Source of the DNA: Clostridia bacterium
GTDB taxonomy: Bacteria > Bacillota > Clostridia > Christensenellales > Borkfalkiaceae
Direction: 5' to 3'
DNA length: 64,000 nt
Assembly (NCBI GenBank): GCA_017545865.1
Contig: JAFWXO010000033.1
Coordinates: 95,915 to 159,914, forward strand
The notes below the pieces were generated by a model, which saw nothing but the letters and a program-made list of their open reading frames with translations, ran no database searches and was not told the DNA's origin. Below, in pieces: positions 9,485 to 18,669 of the stretch. The translations under genes and the position numbers were made by a program. Position 1 is the stretch's first letter, and the number at the start of each line of letters is the position of its first letter.

Positions 9485-10693
9485 ATGGAAAAGATTAAAA
9501 TGACAACACCGCTCGTCGAGATGGACGGCGATGAAATGACCAGAATTATTTGGCAAGAGATTAAAGACGAACTTATTCTTCCCTTCGTTGATTTAAAGAC
9601 GGAATATTACGATTTGGGGCTCGTTAATCGTGACGCAACTAACGATAAAGTTACCGTTGACAGTGCAAACGCCACTAAAAAATACGGCGTTGCCGTAAAG
9701 TGCGCCACGATAACCCCTAACAAGCAAAGGATGAGCGAATATAACCTTAAAGAAATGTGGAAAAGCCCTAACGGTACGATTAGAGCAATCTTAGACGGAA
9801 CGGTTTTTAGAGCGCCCATAACTTTGCCGATTATAAAGCCCGCCGTTAAAACTTGGGTTGAGCCTATCACTATTGCCCGCCACGCTTACGGTGACGTGTA
9901 TAAGGCAACTGAAATGCGCGTTCCCAAGGGTAAAGCGGAAATCGTGTTTACTGACGAAAACGGCGTGGAAACTCGTGAAACCGTTTACGATTTTGAGTGC
10001 GACGGCGTGTTCCAAGGTCAATACAATAAAGATAGTTCGATAAAATCTTTTGCTCGTTCTTGCTTTAACTATGCGGTTGACAAAAAGCAAAGTTTGTGGT
10101 TTTCTACCAAAGATACAATTTCTAAAAAGTACGACCAAACCTTTAAACTTATCTTTGAAGAAATTTACGAAAACGAATACAAAACTAAATTTACTGAACT
10201 TGGAATTGAGTATTTCTACACGCTTATCGACGATGCCGTTGCAAGAGTAATTCGCAGTAAAGGCGGTTTTATATGGGCGCTTAAAAACTACGATGGTGAC
10301 GTTATGAGCGATATGGTTTCCACCGCGTTTGGCTCGCTCGCTATGATGACTTCAGTTCTCGTTTCCCCCGACGGTAACTTTGAATACGAAGCGGCTCACG
10401 GCACTGTAACTCGCCACTACTATAAGTACTTAAACGGCGAAAAGACTTCAACCAACCCCATGGCTACCATTTACGCTTGGACTGGCGCGCTCAAAAAACG
10501 TGGCGAACTTGATGATCTTCCCGATCTTATCTCGTTTGGCGAAAAACTTGAAACGGCTTGCATTAACACGCTTATGAGCGGTGTTATGACTAAGGACTTA
10601 GTTAACTTAACCGACGGCTCTGTTGAAGTAAAACCAGTTTTAACATCTGAATTTATAAGTGAAATTAGAAAGAACTTGGAAGCAATTTTATAA
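9485..10693 (+). CDS. icd: Isocitrate dehydrogenase (dimeric, eukaryotic-like type)
   Basis: About 402 residues of the NADP-type homodimeric isocitrate dehydrogenase class, converting isocitrate to 2-oxoglutarate and CO2. Characteristic stretches are [15 protein letters not shown] at the N-terminus, [28 protein letters not shown] (substrate phosphate/carboxylate site), and the cofactor-region [11 protein letters not shown] chose ATG 9485 over an in-frame TTG at 9455 because AGGAG at 9467-9471 precedes it and homologs start close to this motif. It is the last gene of the citrate operon and ends before a strong terminator. Product 2-oxoglutarate would feed glutamate synthesis. Confidence 0.95.
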   Translation: MEKIKMTTPLVEMDGDEMTRIIWQEIKDELILPFVDLKTEYYDLGLVNRDATNDKVTVDSANATKKYGVAVKCATITPNKQRMSEYNLKEMWKSPNGTIRAILDGTVFRAPITLPIIKPAVKTWVEPITIARHAYGDVYKATEMRVPKGKAEIVFTDENGVETRETVYDFECDGVFQGQYNKDSSIKSFARSCFNYAVDKKQSLWFSTKDTISKKYDQTFKLIFEEIYENEYKTKFTELGIEYFYTLIDDAVARVIRSKGGFIWALKNYDGDVMSDMVSTAFGSLAMMTSVLVSPDGNFEYEAAHGTVTRHYYKYLNGEKTSTNPMATIYAWTGALKKRGELDDLPDLISFGEKLETACINTLMSGVMTKDLVNLTDGSVEVKPVLTSEFISEIRKNLEAIL

Positions 10694-10697
10694 TAAA

Positions 10698-10728
10698 AAA
10701 AGAACTCGCAATCAAGCGAGTTCTTTTA
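10698..10728. terminator. Bidirectional terminator between icd and the FAD oxidoreductase
   Basis: Stem AAAAGAACTCGC (10698-10709) with 10716-10727, loop AATCAA. There are T-runs on both strands, serving the converging icd and FAD oxidoreductase genes. Confidence 0.9.
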
Positions 10729-10730
10729 AT

Positions 10731-11981
10731 TTAAAATTTAATGCCTTGTAAAATAAGGTCTTGGGCTTTTTTAATTTGCTTAGGCGATAACTCGGTGGGG
10801 AGAGTGTTTTCTTTTATACCGATAGCGCAAGCAGTACCAACGCCTTCACCCATCGCCATACAGATAGGCATAACTCTATAACTGCTGTGAGCGTAATGGT
10901 CGCCAGAGATACAGCGACCTGCAACGAGCAAGTTTTTAACGCCCTCAGGGATAAACGCTCCGTAAGGAATAGTGTACGTTCCGCCTTTTTCAACGGGTTT
11001 GGTGGAAATGTTTTCAACCTTGCCGTTGGGGTTGTGAACGCCAAAACAGTAGTCCGCCATAGGTACGAGCCAGTCGCTAAACTTTCTTCCTTCTTGAACG
11101 TCAAGATAACTCATCTCGTATTTTCCTTTAATTCTACGGCTCTCTCTTGCGCCCGCGTAAACGCCAGACGTGATAGCATAGCAGTTTTCATAGCCAACGG
11201 CGTTTTCCCTTAAGAAATTGATAATTTGCGGTATTTGACGGCGAGCCTCGATTTCCGCTCTCGTAACGTCAAAAACGTTAGTAGCGTCAACGTCGATAAC
11301 GTTAGTCATATTGCAATACGCCGTGTTTGGCTCTAACGCTTCAACCAAAATAATAAGCCCAACGGGGAAGGAAATTCTACCGTCGGCAAGGTATTTTTGC
11401 ATTTGCTCCATAAGGAAAGGGTTGTGCCTTGCCGAAGCAAACTCCGCGCGAGTGGTATCAACACCGCCTATCATAAGTTCAACGGTCATAGGTTGAGTGC
11501 GCCCGTCTTCTTCACGCCCCATTGAAAAGGGAACGCCAGATAAATAAGCAACGTCACCGTCACCAGTTGCGTCGATAAAAGTTTTAGCGTAAACTTTAAT
11601 TTCGCCGGACTTGGTTGCGAGCGAAACGGAAGTTATCATATCTCCGCTTTTTTCAACGCCAACGGCTAAGGAGTGAAGTAAAATATCAACGCCTTTTTTT
11701 GTGAGCATATCAATATAGAGCGGTTTGAGCGATTCGGGGGAGAAGATTTTTCTTCCGCTTGCCGTTTTTTTAGAAGTTTTATCAAAAACGTAACTAAAAA
11801 TTGAACTTTGCGCGTTACCGCACCAAACGTTAAGTAAGCCGTTCGTGCTCATACCGCCGGGAACACCGTCTTTATCAACGAGCAAAACTTTTGCGCCTAA
11901 GCGACTTGCCGAGATTGCCGAAGTTATTCCAGCAGGGCCACCGCCGATAACGCAAATATCGTAATTTAAAACTTTATTCAT
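10731..11981 (-). CDS. FAD-dependent oxidoreductase (FAD_oxidored family)
   Basis: A 416-residue flavoprotein with the N-terminal dinucleotide fold DICVIGGGPAGITSAISASR (residues 9-28), the partner motif TFIDATGDGDVAYLSG near 155, and a C-terminal FAD motif NLLVAGRCISGDHYAHSSYR near 355. This pattern belongs to the PF12831 group of soluble FAD proteins found beside carbohydrate genes in gut Firmicutes; the substrate is unknown. Ribosome site AAGGTG precedes the ATG. It stands alone on the minus strand. A related paralog lies at 23712-24980. Confidence 0.82.
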   Translation of the reverse strand: MNKVLNYDICVIGGGPAGITSAISASRLGAKVLLVDKDGVPGGMSTNGLLNVWCGNAQSSIFSYVFDKTSKKTASGRKIFSPESLKPLYIDMLTKKGVDILLHSLAVGVEKSGDMITSVSLATKSGEIKVYAKTFIDATGDGDVAYLSGVPFSMGREEDGRTQPMTVELMIGGVDTTRAEFASARHNPFLMEQMQKYLADGRISFPVGLIILVEALEPNTAYCNMTNVIDVDATNVFDVTRAEIEARRQIPQIINFLRENAVGYENCYAITSGVYAGARESRRIKGKYEMSYLDVQEGRKFSDWLVPMADYCFGVHNPNGKVENISTKPVEKGGTYTIPYGAFIPEGVKNLLVAGRCISGDHYAHSSYRVMPICMAMGEGVGTACAIGIKENTLPTELSPKQIKKAQDLILQGIKF

Positions 11982-12005
11982 AAAACACCTTTGCTTATTT
12001 TATGC

Positions 12006-12038
12006 AAAAAGCGAAGTTTTTTTAATTCTTCGCTTTTT
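12006..12038 (-). terminator. Terminator after the CofE-like gene
   Basis: AAAAAGCGAAG (12006-12016) pairs with 12028-12038 around an 11-nt T-rich loop; a T-run follows on the minus strand. Confidence 0.75.
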
Positions 12039-12047
12039 ATTTTAGTA

Positions 12048-13238
12048 TTATTCAGTAGTGTAGTTATCAAAGTAACCTTGGATATAAACGATAGGAGTAC
12101 CTTTGTCGCCAGAACCCGAAGTTAAGTCGCAAAGTGAGCCTATAAGGTCGGTAAGTCTACGTGGAGTAGTTCCTTCGCTTATCATATTGCCAACAAGGTC
12201 AGCATCTTTTTTCTGAATCTTTTCGTTAATTGCCTTTTTGAGTTCTTCGCCTGAAAGATTAGCAAAGTCGTTATCGGCAAGGTATTTAAGTTTAAGTTCG
12301 TTGGGAGTGCCTTCTAAACCTTTGGTATACGCTGGGGAAACAACGGGGTCTGCAAGTTCCCAAATTTTACCAACGGGGTCTTTAAACGCACCGTCACCAT
12401 AAACCATAACTTCAACGTGTTTACCAGTTTTCTCTAAAACGAGCGCTTGAATATCTTCAACTAACTTTTGGCAATCTCTTGGGAAAAGTTTAATACTATC
12501 TTCAGTTGCCTTATTAGAGCCGAGAAGACCGTAATTTTCATTGTAACCGCCGTTTGGGTTAGAACGAAGAATTTCATCCATACCGAAAACTCTTTCAGCG
12601 CCTGCGTTTAATAAAAGGCGCTTAGTTCTAAAGCGAGTGTGAATATCGCAGTTGAGAACGTTTTTAGTATATTTTAAGATAGCGCGCGGATCGTTAGCGA
12701 AGATAATTTCGCACTCAGCGCCTTGTTCTTTGATAAGGTTGCCGTAGTACTCAACGTAATCAACGCCTGTGAAACGATGCTTGGAATAGCCGAAAAGTTC
12801 ACGGTATTTAGACAAGGTCAAAACGTCGGTAAACGGGTTGATACCGTGTTCGTCAAGCATATCGTAAGTAACCAAATGGTTGCCAACTTCATCAGACGGG
12901 TAAGAAAGCATTAAAACGATTTTCTTAGCGCCTTTTGCAATACCCTTTAAGCAGATTGCAAAACGGTTACGGCTAAGTATCGGGAAAATAACGCCAACGG
13001 TATCACCGCCGAACTTTTCCTTAACGTCATTAGCGATATCGTCAACGGTAGCGTAATTGCCTTGCGCTCTTGCAACGATAGATTCCGTCATAGCGATAAT
13101 ATCGCGGTCACGAACGGCAAAACCATCTTCCTTTGCCGCTTCTAAAACGGAATTGGTAACGATTTTAACTAAATCATCGCCACTGCGGATAATAGGTGCT
13201 CTAACGCCTCTTGAAATTGTGCCAACCATACGGCTCAT
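12048..13238 (-). CDS. CofE-like protein (coenzyme F420-0:L-glutamate ligase domain)
   Basis: A 396-residue soluble protein of the F420 ligase (CofE/PF01996) family. The N-terminal part resembles the family from RAPIIRSGDDL through RDRDIIAMTESIVARAQGN, and the C-terminal part contains VMVYGDGAFKDPVGKIWE. True CofE adds glutamates to F420-0, but no other F420 gene is visible and Clostridia generally lack F420. The real reaction is therefore probably another amide-forming or amino-acid ligation. Ribosome site AAGGAG precedes the ATG, and it has its own promoter and terminator. Confidence 0.8.
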   Translation of the reverse strand: MSRMVGTISRGVRAPIIRSGDDLVKIVTNSVLEAAKEDGFAVRDRDIIAMTESIVARAQGNYATVDDIANDVKEKFGGDTVGVIFPILSRNRFAICLKGIAKGAKKIVLMLSYPSDEVGNHLVTYDMLDEHGINPFTDVLTLSKYRELFGYSKHRFTGVDYVEYYGNLIKEQGAECEIIFANDPRAILKYTKNVLNCDIHTRFRTKRLLLNAGAERVFGMDEILRSNPNGGYNENYGLLGSNKATEDSIKLFPRDCQKLVEDIQALVLEKTGKHVEVMVYGDGAFKDPVGKIWELADPVVSPAYTKGLEGTPNELKLKYLADNDFANLSGEELKKAINEKIQKKDADLVGNMISEGTTPRRLTDLIGSLCDLTSGSGDKGTPIVYIQGYFDNYTTE

Positions 13239-13289
13239 AGTAATATCTCCTTCGTTTTGCTATTTTGCCATAGCAAAAACACACGATAT

Positions 13290-13318
13290 ATTATACTGCA
13301 TATCCTATTATTTTGTAA
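13290..13318 (-). promoter_or_regulatory. Promoter of the CofE-like gene
   Basis: On the minus strand, TTACAA (13318-13313), 17 bp, TATAAT (13295-13290). The -10 is perfect and the -35 is weak. Confidence 0.55.
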
Positions 13319-13359
13319 ATTATTTTGAAATAAAAAATTTATATTTTTTAAAAAAATAA

Positions 13360-13384
13360 AAAAGGACGGGGCTTCCGTCCTTTT
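13360..13384 (-). terminator. Terminator after serA
   Basis: AAAAGGACGG (13360-13369) pairs with CCGTCCTTTT (13375-13384), 5-nt loop; T-rich sequence follows on the minus strand. Confidence 0.85.
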
Positions 13385-13397
13385 AATTTTAACGTTT

Positions 13398-14552
13398 TTA
13401 GATAACTCTAACTTTAATAACGCCGTCAATAGCGTTGAGCATAGAAACGATTTCGCCACTTACTTCGTTTACGTCTAAAATAGAGTAAGCGTAGTTTCCA
13501 CGGCTTGCGTTTATAAAGTTTTCAATGTTAACGTGCTTTTCGCCGAGAACACCCGAGAATTGAGCAATCATATTCGCTTTGTTTAAGTGGCAAATAGTAA
13601 TTCTGTGAGCGGTTGTTCTAGGAGAAGAGCAACGGGGGTAGTTAACGCTGTTGTTGATATTGCCGTTTTCGATAAAGTCTTTAAGTTCTTTTGCAGCCAT
13701 AACAGCGCAGTTGTCTTCCGCTTCGGGGGTAGACGCGCCAAGGTGAGGAGTTAATACAACGCCTTCTTCACCGATAAGTTCATCGGACGGGAAGTCGCAG
13801 AAATATCTGCCGAGTTTACCGCTTTTTAGCGCGGATAAAACTGCTTGATTGTCAACGAGTTCACCGCGCGCGCAGTTGATAATAACAGCGCCGTCTTTCA
13901 TTTCGGCAATTTTTGCTTCACTTATCATCTTGTCGTTATCTTTAGTGTAGGGAACGTGAATAGTTATGTAGTCGCAAGATTTGTAAAGTTCGTCAATATC
14001 GCTTGTGATTTCAACGGCTCTTGATAAGTGGAGAGCGTTGTTAACGGAAAGATAAGGGTCGTAACCTAAAACTTCCATACCGAGAGCAACGGCGGAGTTG
14101 GCAACCTTGTAACCGATTGCGCCAAGACCGATAACGCCGAGTTTCTTGCCTAAAATTTCTCTACCAACGAAGGCTTTTTTGCCCTTTTCAACTTGTTTAG
14201 AAATATTTTCAGTGCCTTTTAAGGTTTTAACCCACTCGATAGCGGGAACGATTTTTCTCGAACCTAATAAGAGGGCGGATAAAACGAGTTCGTTAACGGC
14301 GTTAGCGTTAGCGCCGGGGGTGTTGAAAACAACAACGCCTTGTTCAGCGTATTTATCGCAGGGGATATTGTTAACGCCTGCGCCCGCTCTTGCAACTGCA
14401 AGAACGCTTTCGGGCATAGCGTATTCGTGCATATCGAAACTTCTAACTAAAATGCCGATGGGATTTTCAGTAGTTTCTTTAACTTGGTAATTACCGCCAA
14501 GCACGTCTTCAACTAACGGGCTTATTGGGTTAAGTCTTAAAATGTCAATCAT
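13398..14552 (-). CDS. serA: D-3-phosphoglycerate dehydrogenase
   Basis: A 384-residue NAD-dependent dehydrogenase for the first step of serine synthesis. It has the Rossmann motif LGVIGLGAIGYKVAN near residue 140, the catalytic Arg in NCARGELVD near 225, and the His in LTPHLGASTPEAEDN near 265. The C-terminal part (about 315-384) is an ACT-type domain, likely for serine feedback. It is shorter than the long SerA type, which has an extra domain. It lies 11 nt after serC in the same direction and ends at a terminator. Confidence 0.95.
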   Translation of the reverse strand: MIDILRLNPISPLVEDVLGGNYQVKETTENPIGILVRSFDMHEYAMPESVLAVARAGAGVNNIPCDKYAEQGVVVFNTPGANANAVNELVLSALLLGSRKIVPAIEWVKTLKGTENISKQVEKGKKAFVGREILGKKLGVIGLGAIGYKVANSAVALGMEVLGYDPYLSVNNALHLSRAVEITSDIDELYKSCDYITIHVPYTKDNDKMISEAKIAEMKDGAVIINCARGELVDNQAVLSALKSGKLGRYFCDFPSDELIGEEGVVLTPHLGASTPEAEDNCAVMAAKELKDFIENGNINNSVNYPRCSSPRTTAHRITICHLNKANMIAQFSGVLGEKHVNIENFINASRGNYAYSILDVNEVSGEIVSMLNAIDGVIKVRVI

Positions 14553-14563
14553 AGTATTTATCC

Positions 14564-15640
14564 TTATTTATTTTCAAGTTCAAATTTTTTCATAAATTCG
14601 ATGAGAGCCTTAACGCCTTCAACGGGCATAGCGTTATAAATACTTGCTCTCATACCGCCAACGAGCCTGTGACCTTTTAAGGAAACGAAGCCGTTTGCAG
14701 TTGCTTCTTTAACGAACTTAGCGTCAAGTTCTTCGCTACCGGTTACGAACGGAACGTTCATAATTGAACGGTCTTTAACGTTAACGTAATTTTTGTAAAG
14801 GGAAGAATTGTCGATAAAGTCGTATAAAAGACCTGCTTTATATTCGTTGATTTCTTGAATAGCTTTAACACCGCCAAGCGCTTTGAGCCATCTGAACACG
14901 AGCATAGAAACGTAGATTGAAAAACACGGTGGAGTGTTGTATAAACTGTCGTTTTTAGCGTGGATAGCGTAGTTGAGCATAGTGGGGCAAGCGGGAAGAG
15001 CGTTGCCGAGTAAATCTTTTCTAACGATAACGATAGTTACGCCTGCTGGAGCGATGTTCTTTTGCGCGCCTGCATAGATAACGCCAAACTTAGAAACGTC
15101 AACTTCTTCGCTTAAAATGTTCGAACTCATATCCGCAACGAGCGGAGCTTTCGTGGTTGGGAATTTTGTAAATCTTGAACCGAAGATGGTGTTGTTTGAA
15201 GTTAAGTGAACGTAATCAGCGTCAGCGGAAAATTCAATCTTGTCAACGTCGGGAATATAAGTAAAGTTTTTATCCTTGGAAGACGCAACGATTTTTGCTT
15301 CGCCGTATTTCATACCTTCTTCTTGTGCTTTTCCAGCAAAGTTACCGGTAACGATATAGTCGGCTTTTCCAGTTTTCATAAGGTTTAAGGGAACTGCCGC
15401 AAACTGTTGCGACGCTCCGCCTTGAACGAATAAAACTGCGTAGTCTTCGGGAATATTCATAAGTTCGCGAAGAAGGGCGTTCGCCTCGTCGTTAACAGCC
15501 ATAAAGGTTTTTGTTCTATGGCTCATTTCGGTGATACTCATACCGGAATTGCCGTAGTCAAGCATTTCCGCTTGCGCTTGCTTTAATACTTCAAGTGGAA
15601 GAGTTGAAGGGCCTGCTGAAAAGTTATAAACTCTACTCAT
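14564..15640 (-). CDS. serC: Phosphoserine aminotransferase
   Basis: A 358-residue PLP enzyme that uses glutamate to aminate 3-phosphohydroxypyruvate. VYNFSAGPSTLPLEVL at the N-terminus is the family hallmark. GVIYAGAQKNIAPAGVTIV near residue 190 carries the PLP-binding lysine, and the end RLVGGMRASIYNAM is typical. The start has an AAGGAG-type ribosome site. Only 34 nt separate it from glnN upstream, with no terminator seen, so glnN-serC-serA may be one transcript linking glutamine and serine synthesis. Confidence 0.96.
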   Translation of the reverse strand: MSRVYNFSAGPSTLPLEVLKQAQAEMLDYGNSGMSITEMSHRTKTFMAVNDEANALLRELMNIPEDYAVLFVQGGASQQFAAVPLNLMKTGKADYIVTGNFAGKAQEEGMKYGEAKIVASSKDKNFTYIPDVDKIEFSADADYVHLTSNNTIFGSRFTKFPTTKAPLVADMSSNILSEEVDVSKFGVIYAGAQKNIAPAGVTIVIVRKDLLGNALPACPTMLNYAIHAKNDSLYNTPPCFSIYVSMLVFRWLKALGGVKAIQEINEYKAGLLYDFIDNSSLYKNYVNVKDRSIMNVPFVTGSEELDAKFVKEATANGFVSLKGHRLVGGMRASIYNAMPVEGVKALIEFMKKFELENK

Positions 15641-15674
15641 TATATTTCTCCTTATAGTTCAAAGGTTTTTTATC

Positions 15675-17756
15675 TTATTTAACGCTAAATAAGAGTTTTG
15701 CGTAAGACGGGTAAGGCCAGTACTTCTCGTCGGTTAAAGTTTCAGCCTTGTCTGCGCTTGCTCTTAAAAGTTCCATGCACGGAAGAATCTCGTCTTTAAT
15801 AAAGAACGCCAAAGCCTTGCTATCGCTAATGGAGTTAGACTTTATAACGAGATTTTCAAGTTTTTCAGTAAAATTGAACACTTCGTCGCTAAGCGTGGAA
15901 AGAGTGGCGGCAAGTTTTAAGTCAACCGATGCGTTTATACCCGCGTTTAACTTTAAAGTTGCAGTGCCTAACACGTCTTTCGAATAGTTGTTGATAGCGG
16001 GGAAAATGTTCTTTCTCGCCATGTCAATCATAGTGAGCGCTTCGATTTTAACTATTCTTGAATAGTTATCGAGCATAACTCTCTCAATGGCGTGAAGTTC
16101 GGTTTCGGATAAAACCTTGTGTTTTTTGAATAATTCAACGTTCTTATCAAGCGTGTAAGAAATAACCGCTTCGGGCGTGGTTTTAAGGTTTTTAAGCCCA
16201 CGCTTTTCGGCTTCACGAACCCACTCGTCTGAATAGTTGTTGCCGTTAAATACGATTCTTTCGTGATTTTTAACGGTATCGGCAACGATATCGTGCACCG
16301 TTTTTGTGATATTTGAACTGTTTTCAAGTTCCTTGGCAAAAAGATCTAAACTTTCCGCCACCGCCGTGTTTAAAACGACGTTACAGTCGGCGATTGAATC
16401 GTTAGAGCCAACCATACGGAATTCAAACTTGTTACCCGTGAACGCCAAGGGCGAAGTTCTATTTCTATCAGTCGCATCCTTAGGTAAGGGCGGAAGGATT
16501 TTTGCGCCTAAGCGCATAACCGTTTTATCGGCGTGATAAGTGTCGTTATTGATAAACGCCTTTAACGCTCCAAGCAAATCGTCGCCTAAGAAAACGGAGA
16601 TGATTGCGGGCGGGGCTTCGTGCGCGCCTAAGCGGTGGTCGTTACCTGCGCTCGCTACAGACGCTCTCAAAACGTCTTGATAATCGTCAACCGCTTTTAA
16701 GATTGCCGATAAGAAAAGAATAAATTGCAAGTTTTCAGCGGGGGTTTCACCCGGATCTAAAAGGTTAACTCCGCTATCTGTCACGAGTGACCAGTTATTG
16801 TGTTTACCCGAGCCGTTAACGCCTTTGAAAGGCTTTTCCGCAAGAAGACAAACAAGGCCGTGGCGCTCTGCAATCTTCTTCATAAGTTCCATAGTGATTT
16901 GGTTATGGTCGGTTGCCGTGTTAACGAAAGTGAAAACGGGCGCAAGCTCGTGTTGAGCGGGCGCTGCTTCGTTATGCTCGGTTTTTGCTAAAACGCCGAG
17001 TTTCCAAAGTTCCCTATTTAAACTTTCCATAAACGACTTAACTCTCGGCTTGATTGCGCCGAAATAATGGTCGCCAAGTTCTTGGCCCTTGGGAGCGTTT
17101 GCGCCGAAAAGCGTTCTACCCGTGAACACTAAGTCTTCACGCTTTAACGCCGTTTCTCTATCGATTAAGAAATATTCTTGTTCCGCGCCAACGGTAACGT
17201 GAACGCTCTTAACGTCCGTCTTACCTAAAAGGTGCAAAACTTTAACTGCTTTTTTGTTGAGCGTTTCAAGCGAGCGGATAAGCGGGGTTTTTTTATCGAG
17301 CGCTTCACCGCTGAACGAACAAAACGCCGTGGGAATACAAAGGGTGTTATCCTTAATAAAAGCGTAACTCGACGGGTCCCACGCAGTATAGCCCCTTGCT
17401 TCAAAAGTTTCTCTAATACCGCCGTTAGGGAAGGAAGATGCGTCCGGCTCGCCTTTGATAAGCGCCTTACCGCTAAATTCCATAATAACACCGCCACCTT
17501 TAACGGGCGCGATAAAACTATCGTGCTTTTCCGCGGTGATACCGGTCATGGGTTGAAACCAGTGAGTATAGTGCGTTGCGCCCTTGGAAATAGCCCAATC
17601 CTTCATCGCGTCCGCCACTTCTTGCGCTACTGCAAAGTCAAGCGGTTCGTTCTCGTTAACCGCTTTTTTAAGTGAACGATAAACGTCCGGCGAGAGCGCG
17701 GACTTCATTGCTTTTTCGTTAAATACGTTTTCGGCGAAAATTTCGGGAATACTCAT
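15675..17756 (-). CDS. glnN: Glutamine synthetase type III (GlnN)
   Basis: A 693-residue type III glutamine synthetase, ATP-dependent glutamate + ammonia to glutamine. The length and the N-terminal segment with [19 protein letters not shown] are diagnostic of GSIII. Also visible are [10 protein letters not shown] (metal-binding Glu), [16 protein letters not shown], and [10 protein letters not shown] (ATP/glutamate region). The ATG at 17756 is preceded by a modest site only. A perfect-consensus promoter carries an 18-bp palindrome over its -10, suggesting repression under nitrogen sufficiency (inference). The upstream citrate operon supplies 2-oxoglutarate, a plausible metabolic link. Confidence 0.95.
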   Translation of the reverse strand: MSIPEIFAENVFNEKAMKSALSPDVYRSLKKAVNENEPLDFAVAQEVADAMKDWAISKGATHYTHWFQPMTGITAEKHDSFIAPVKGGGVIMEFSGKALIKGEPDASSFPNGGIRETFEARGYTAWDPSSYAFIKDNTLCIPTAFCSFSGEALDKKTPLIRSLETLNKKAVKVLHLLGKTDVKSVHVTVGAEQEYFLIDRETALKREDLVFTGRTLFGANAPKGQELGDHYFGAIKPRVKSFMESLNRELWKLGVLAKTEHNEAAPAQHELAPVFTFVNTATDHNQITMELMKKIAERHGLVCLLAEKPFKGVNGSGKHNNWSLVTDSGVNLLDPGETPAENLQFILFLSAILKAVDDYQDVLRASVASAGNDHRLGAHEAPPAIISVFLGDDLLGALKAFINNDTYHADKTVMRLGAKILPPLPKDATDRNRTSPLAFTGNKFEFRMVGSNDSIADCNVVLNTAVAESLDLFAKELENSSNITKTVHDIVADTVKNHERIVFNGNNYSDEWVREAEKRGLKNLKTTPEAVISYTLDKNVELFKKHKVLSETELHAIERVMLDNYSRIVKIEALTMIDMARKNIFPAINNYSKDVLGTATLKLNAGINASVDLKLAATLSTLSDEVFNFTEKLENLVIKSNSISDSKALAFFIKDEILPCMELLRASADKAETLTDEKYWPYPSYAKLLFSVK

Positions 17757-17783
17757 CTTTGGAAAACCCCTGTAAAATAATAC

Positions 17784-17801
17784 CTTTAATTATAATTAAA
17801 G
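17784..17801. promoter_or_regulatory. 18-bp perfect palindrome over the glnN -10
   Basis: CTTTAATTATAATTAAAG reads the same on both strands and fully covers the glnN -10 box. Its position suits a repressor operator. It does not match the GlnR consensus TGTNAN7TNACA. Confidence 0.55.
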
Positions 17802-17817
17802 TTTTAGCCTTTGTCAA
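17789..17817 (-). promoter_or_regulatory. glnN promoter
   Basis: On the minus strand, TTGACA (17817-17812), 17-bp spacer, TATAAT (17794-17789): both elements perfect. Confidence 0.85.
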
Positions 17818-17888
17818 CTAAACGAAAGGGGCAAAACCGCAAAATTAAAGATTGTTATAAACTAACTTTACTTCGCATAAAAATAACT

Positions 17889-18584
17889 ATGCAAAAAATC
17901 TTTTCCTTTAAAATAAAACTGATAGCGGTTATTTCGTGCGTTATTTTGTGCGCGCTCGCAATAACTGGCGTTTTTGCCGTTAAAACTTTTAACGAGAGCA
18001 AGGTTTTAACCGTGGTTATAGACGCTGGGCACGGCGGTATAGACGGTGGCGCAAGCGGTGTTAACACGGGCGTTAGAGAAAGCGATATAAACCTTCTTAT
18101 TGCTAAGGAACTAAAAAAGCATTACGAAAACGCTGGGTTTAACGTAGTTATGGTTAGAGAGAGTGACGTGGGGCTTTACGGCGATGAGTCTAAGGGTTTT
18201 AAACTTCGCGACCTTGAAAAAAGAGTGGAAATAATAAACGGTTGCGGAGGTGATTTTTTAGTTTCGGTTCACTTAAACGTTTATTCTTCTCCGTCAAGGC
18301 GGGGCGCTCAGGCTTTTTACAAAAAAGGGGATAAACACGGGGAAATTTTGGCTAAAAAAATTCAAGGCAGAATTAACGGCTTGGGTGTAGTTCCAAGGCT
18401 GTACGACGCGCTCCATGGAGATTATTACTTGCTCAATAATAGCAAAATTCCGTCCGTTATAGTCGAGTGTGGTTTTTTATCAAGCCCCGAAGATGAAAAA
18501 CTGCTTATAAGCAGTAGTTATCGCGAGCAAATTGCAAGCGCAATATACAGCGGTTCGTTAGATGCGCTCGTATCTTTTAATTGA
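17889..18584 (+). CDS. cwlD: N-acetylmuramoyl-L-alanine amidase, CwlD-like
   Basis: About 231 residues from ATG 17889. I preferred this start because the upstream TTG at 17811 overlaps the glnN -35 and would add a non-conserved 26-residue stretch. A membrane-anchor or signal segment (about residues 7-33) is followed by an Amidase_3 domain. Zinc ligands are His in VIDAGHGGIDGG, Glu in MVRESD and His in SVHLNVY; the catalytic Glu is in VIVECGFLS. CwlD makes muramic delta-lactam in the spore cortex, fitting spoIIID and sigH in this window. A vegetative amidase role cannot be excluded. Confidence 0.82.
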   Translation: MQKIFSFKIKLIAVISCVILCALAITGVFAVKTFNESKVLTVVIDAGHGGIDGGASGVNTGVRESDINLLIAKELKKHYENAGFNVVMVRESDVGLYGDESKGFKLRDLEKRVEIINGCGGDFLVSVHLNVYSSPSRRGAQAFYKKGDKHGEILAKKIQGRINGLGVVPRLYDALHGDYYLLNNSKIPSVIVECGFLSSPEDEKLLISSSYREQIASAIYSGSLDALVSFN

Positions 18585-18587
18585 CCT

Positions 18588-18618
18588 ATCTCCCTTGCTT
18601 TTTTAGGGAGATTTTTTT
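18588..18618 (+). terminator. Terminator after cwlD
   Basis: ATCTCCCT (18588-18595) pairs with AGGGAGAT (18605-18612), 9-nt loop, then a run of Ts. Confidence 0.85.
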
Positions 18619-18630
18619 GGTTTATTATAG

Positions 18631-18659
18631 TTGATAATTATATTTTGATATGCTATAAT
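18631..18659 (+). promoter_or_regulatory. Promoter of the mrnC-rsuA gene run
   Basis: TTGATA (18631-18636), 17-bp spacer, TATAAT (18654-18659), 10 nt before the mrnC ATG. No other promoter is obvious until the end of the run. Confidence 0.7.
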
Positions 18660-18669
18660 AAAATCGTAT

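Noticed and set aside
17811-17888. Earlier TTG start for the CwlD-like amidase
   Set aside because: It overlaps the glnN -35 element, has no ribosome site, and would put 26 basic, non-conserved residues before the signal/anchor segment.
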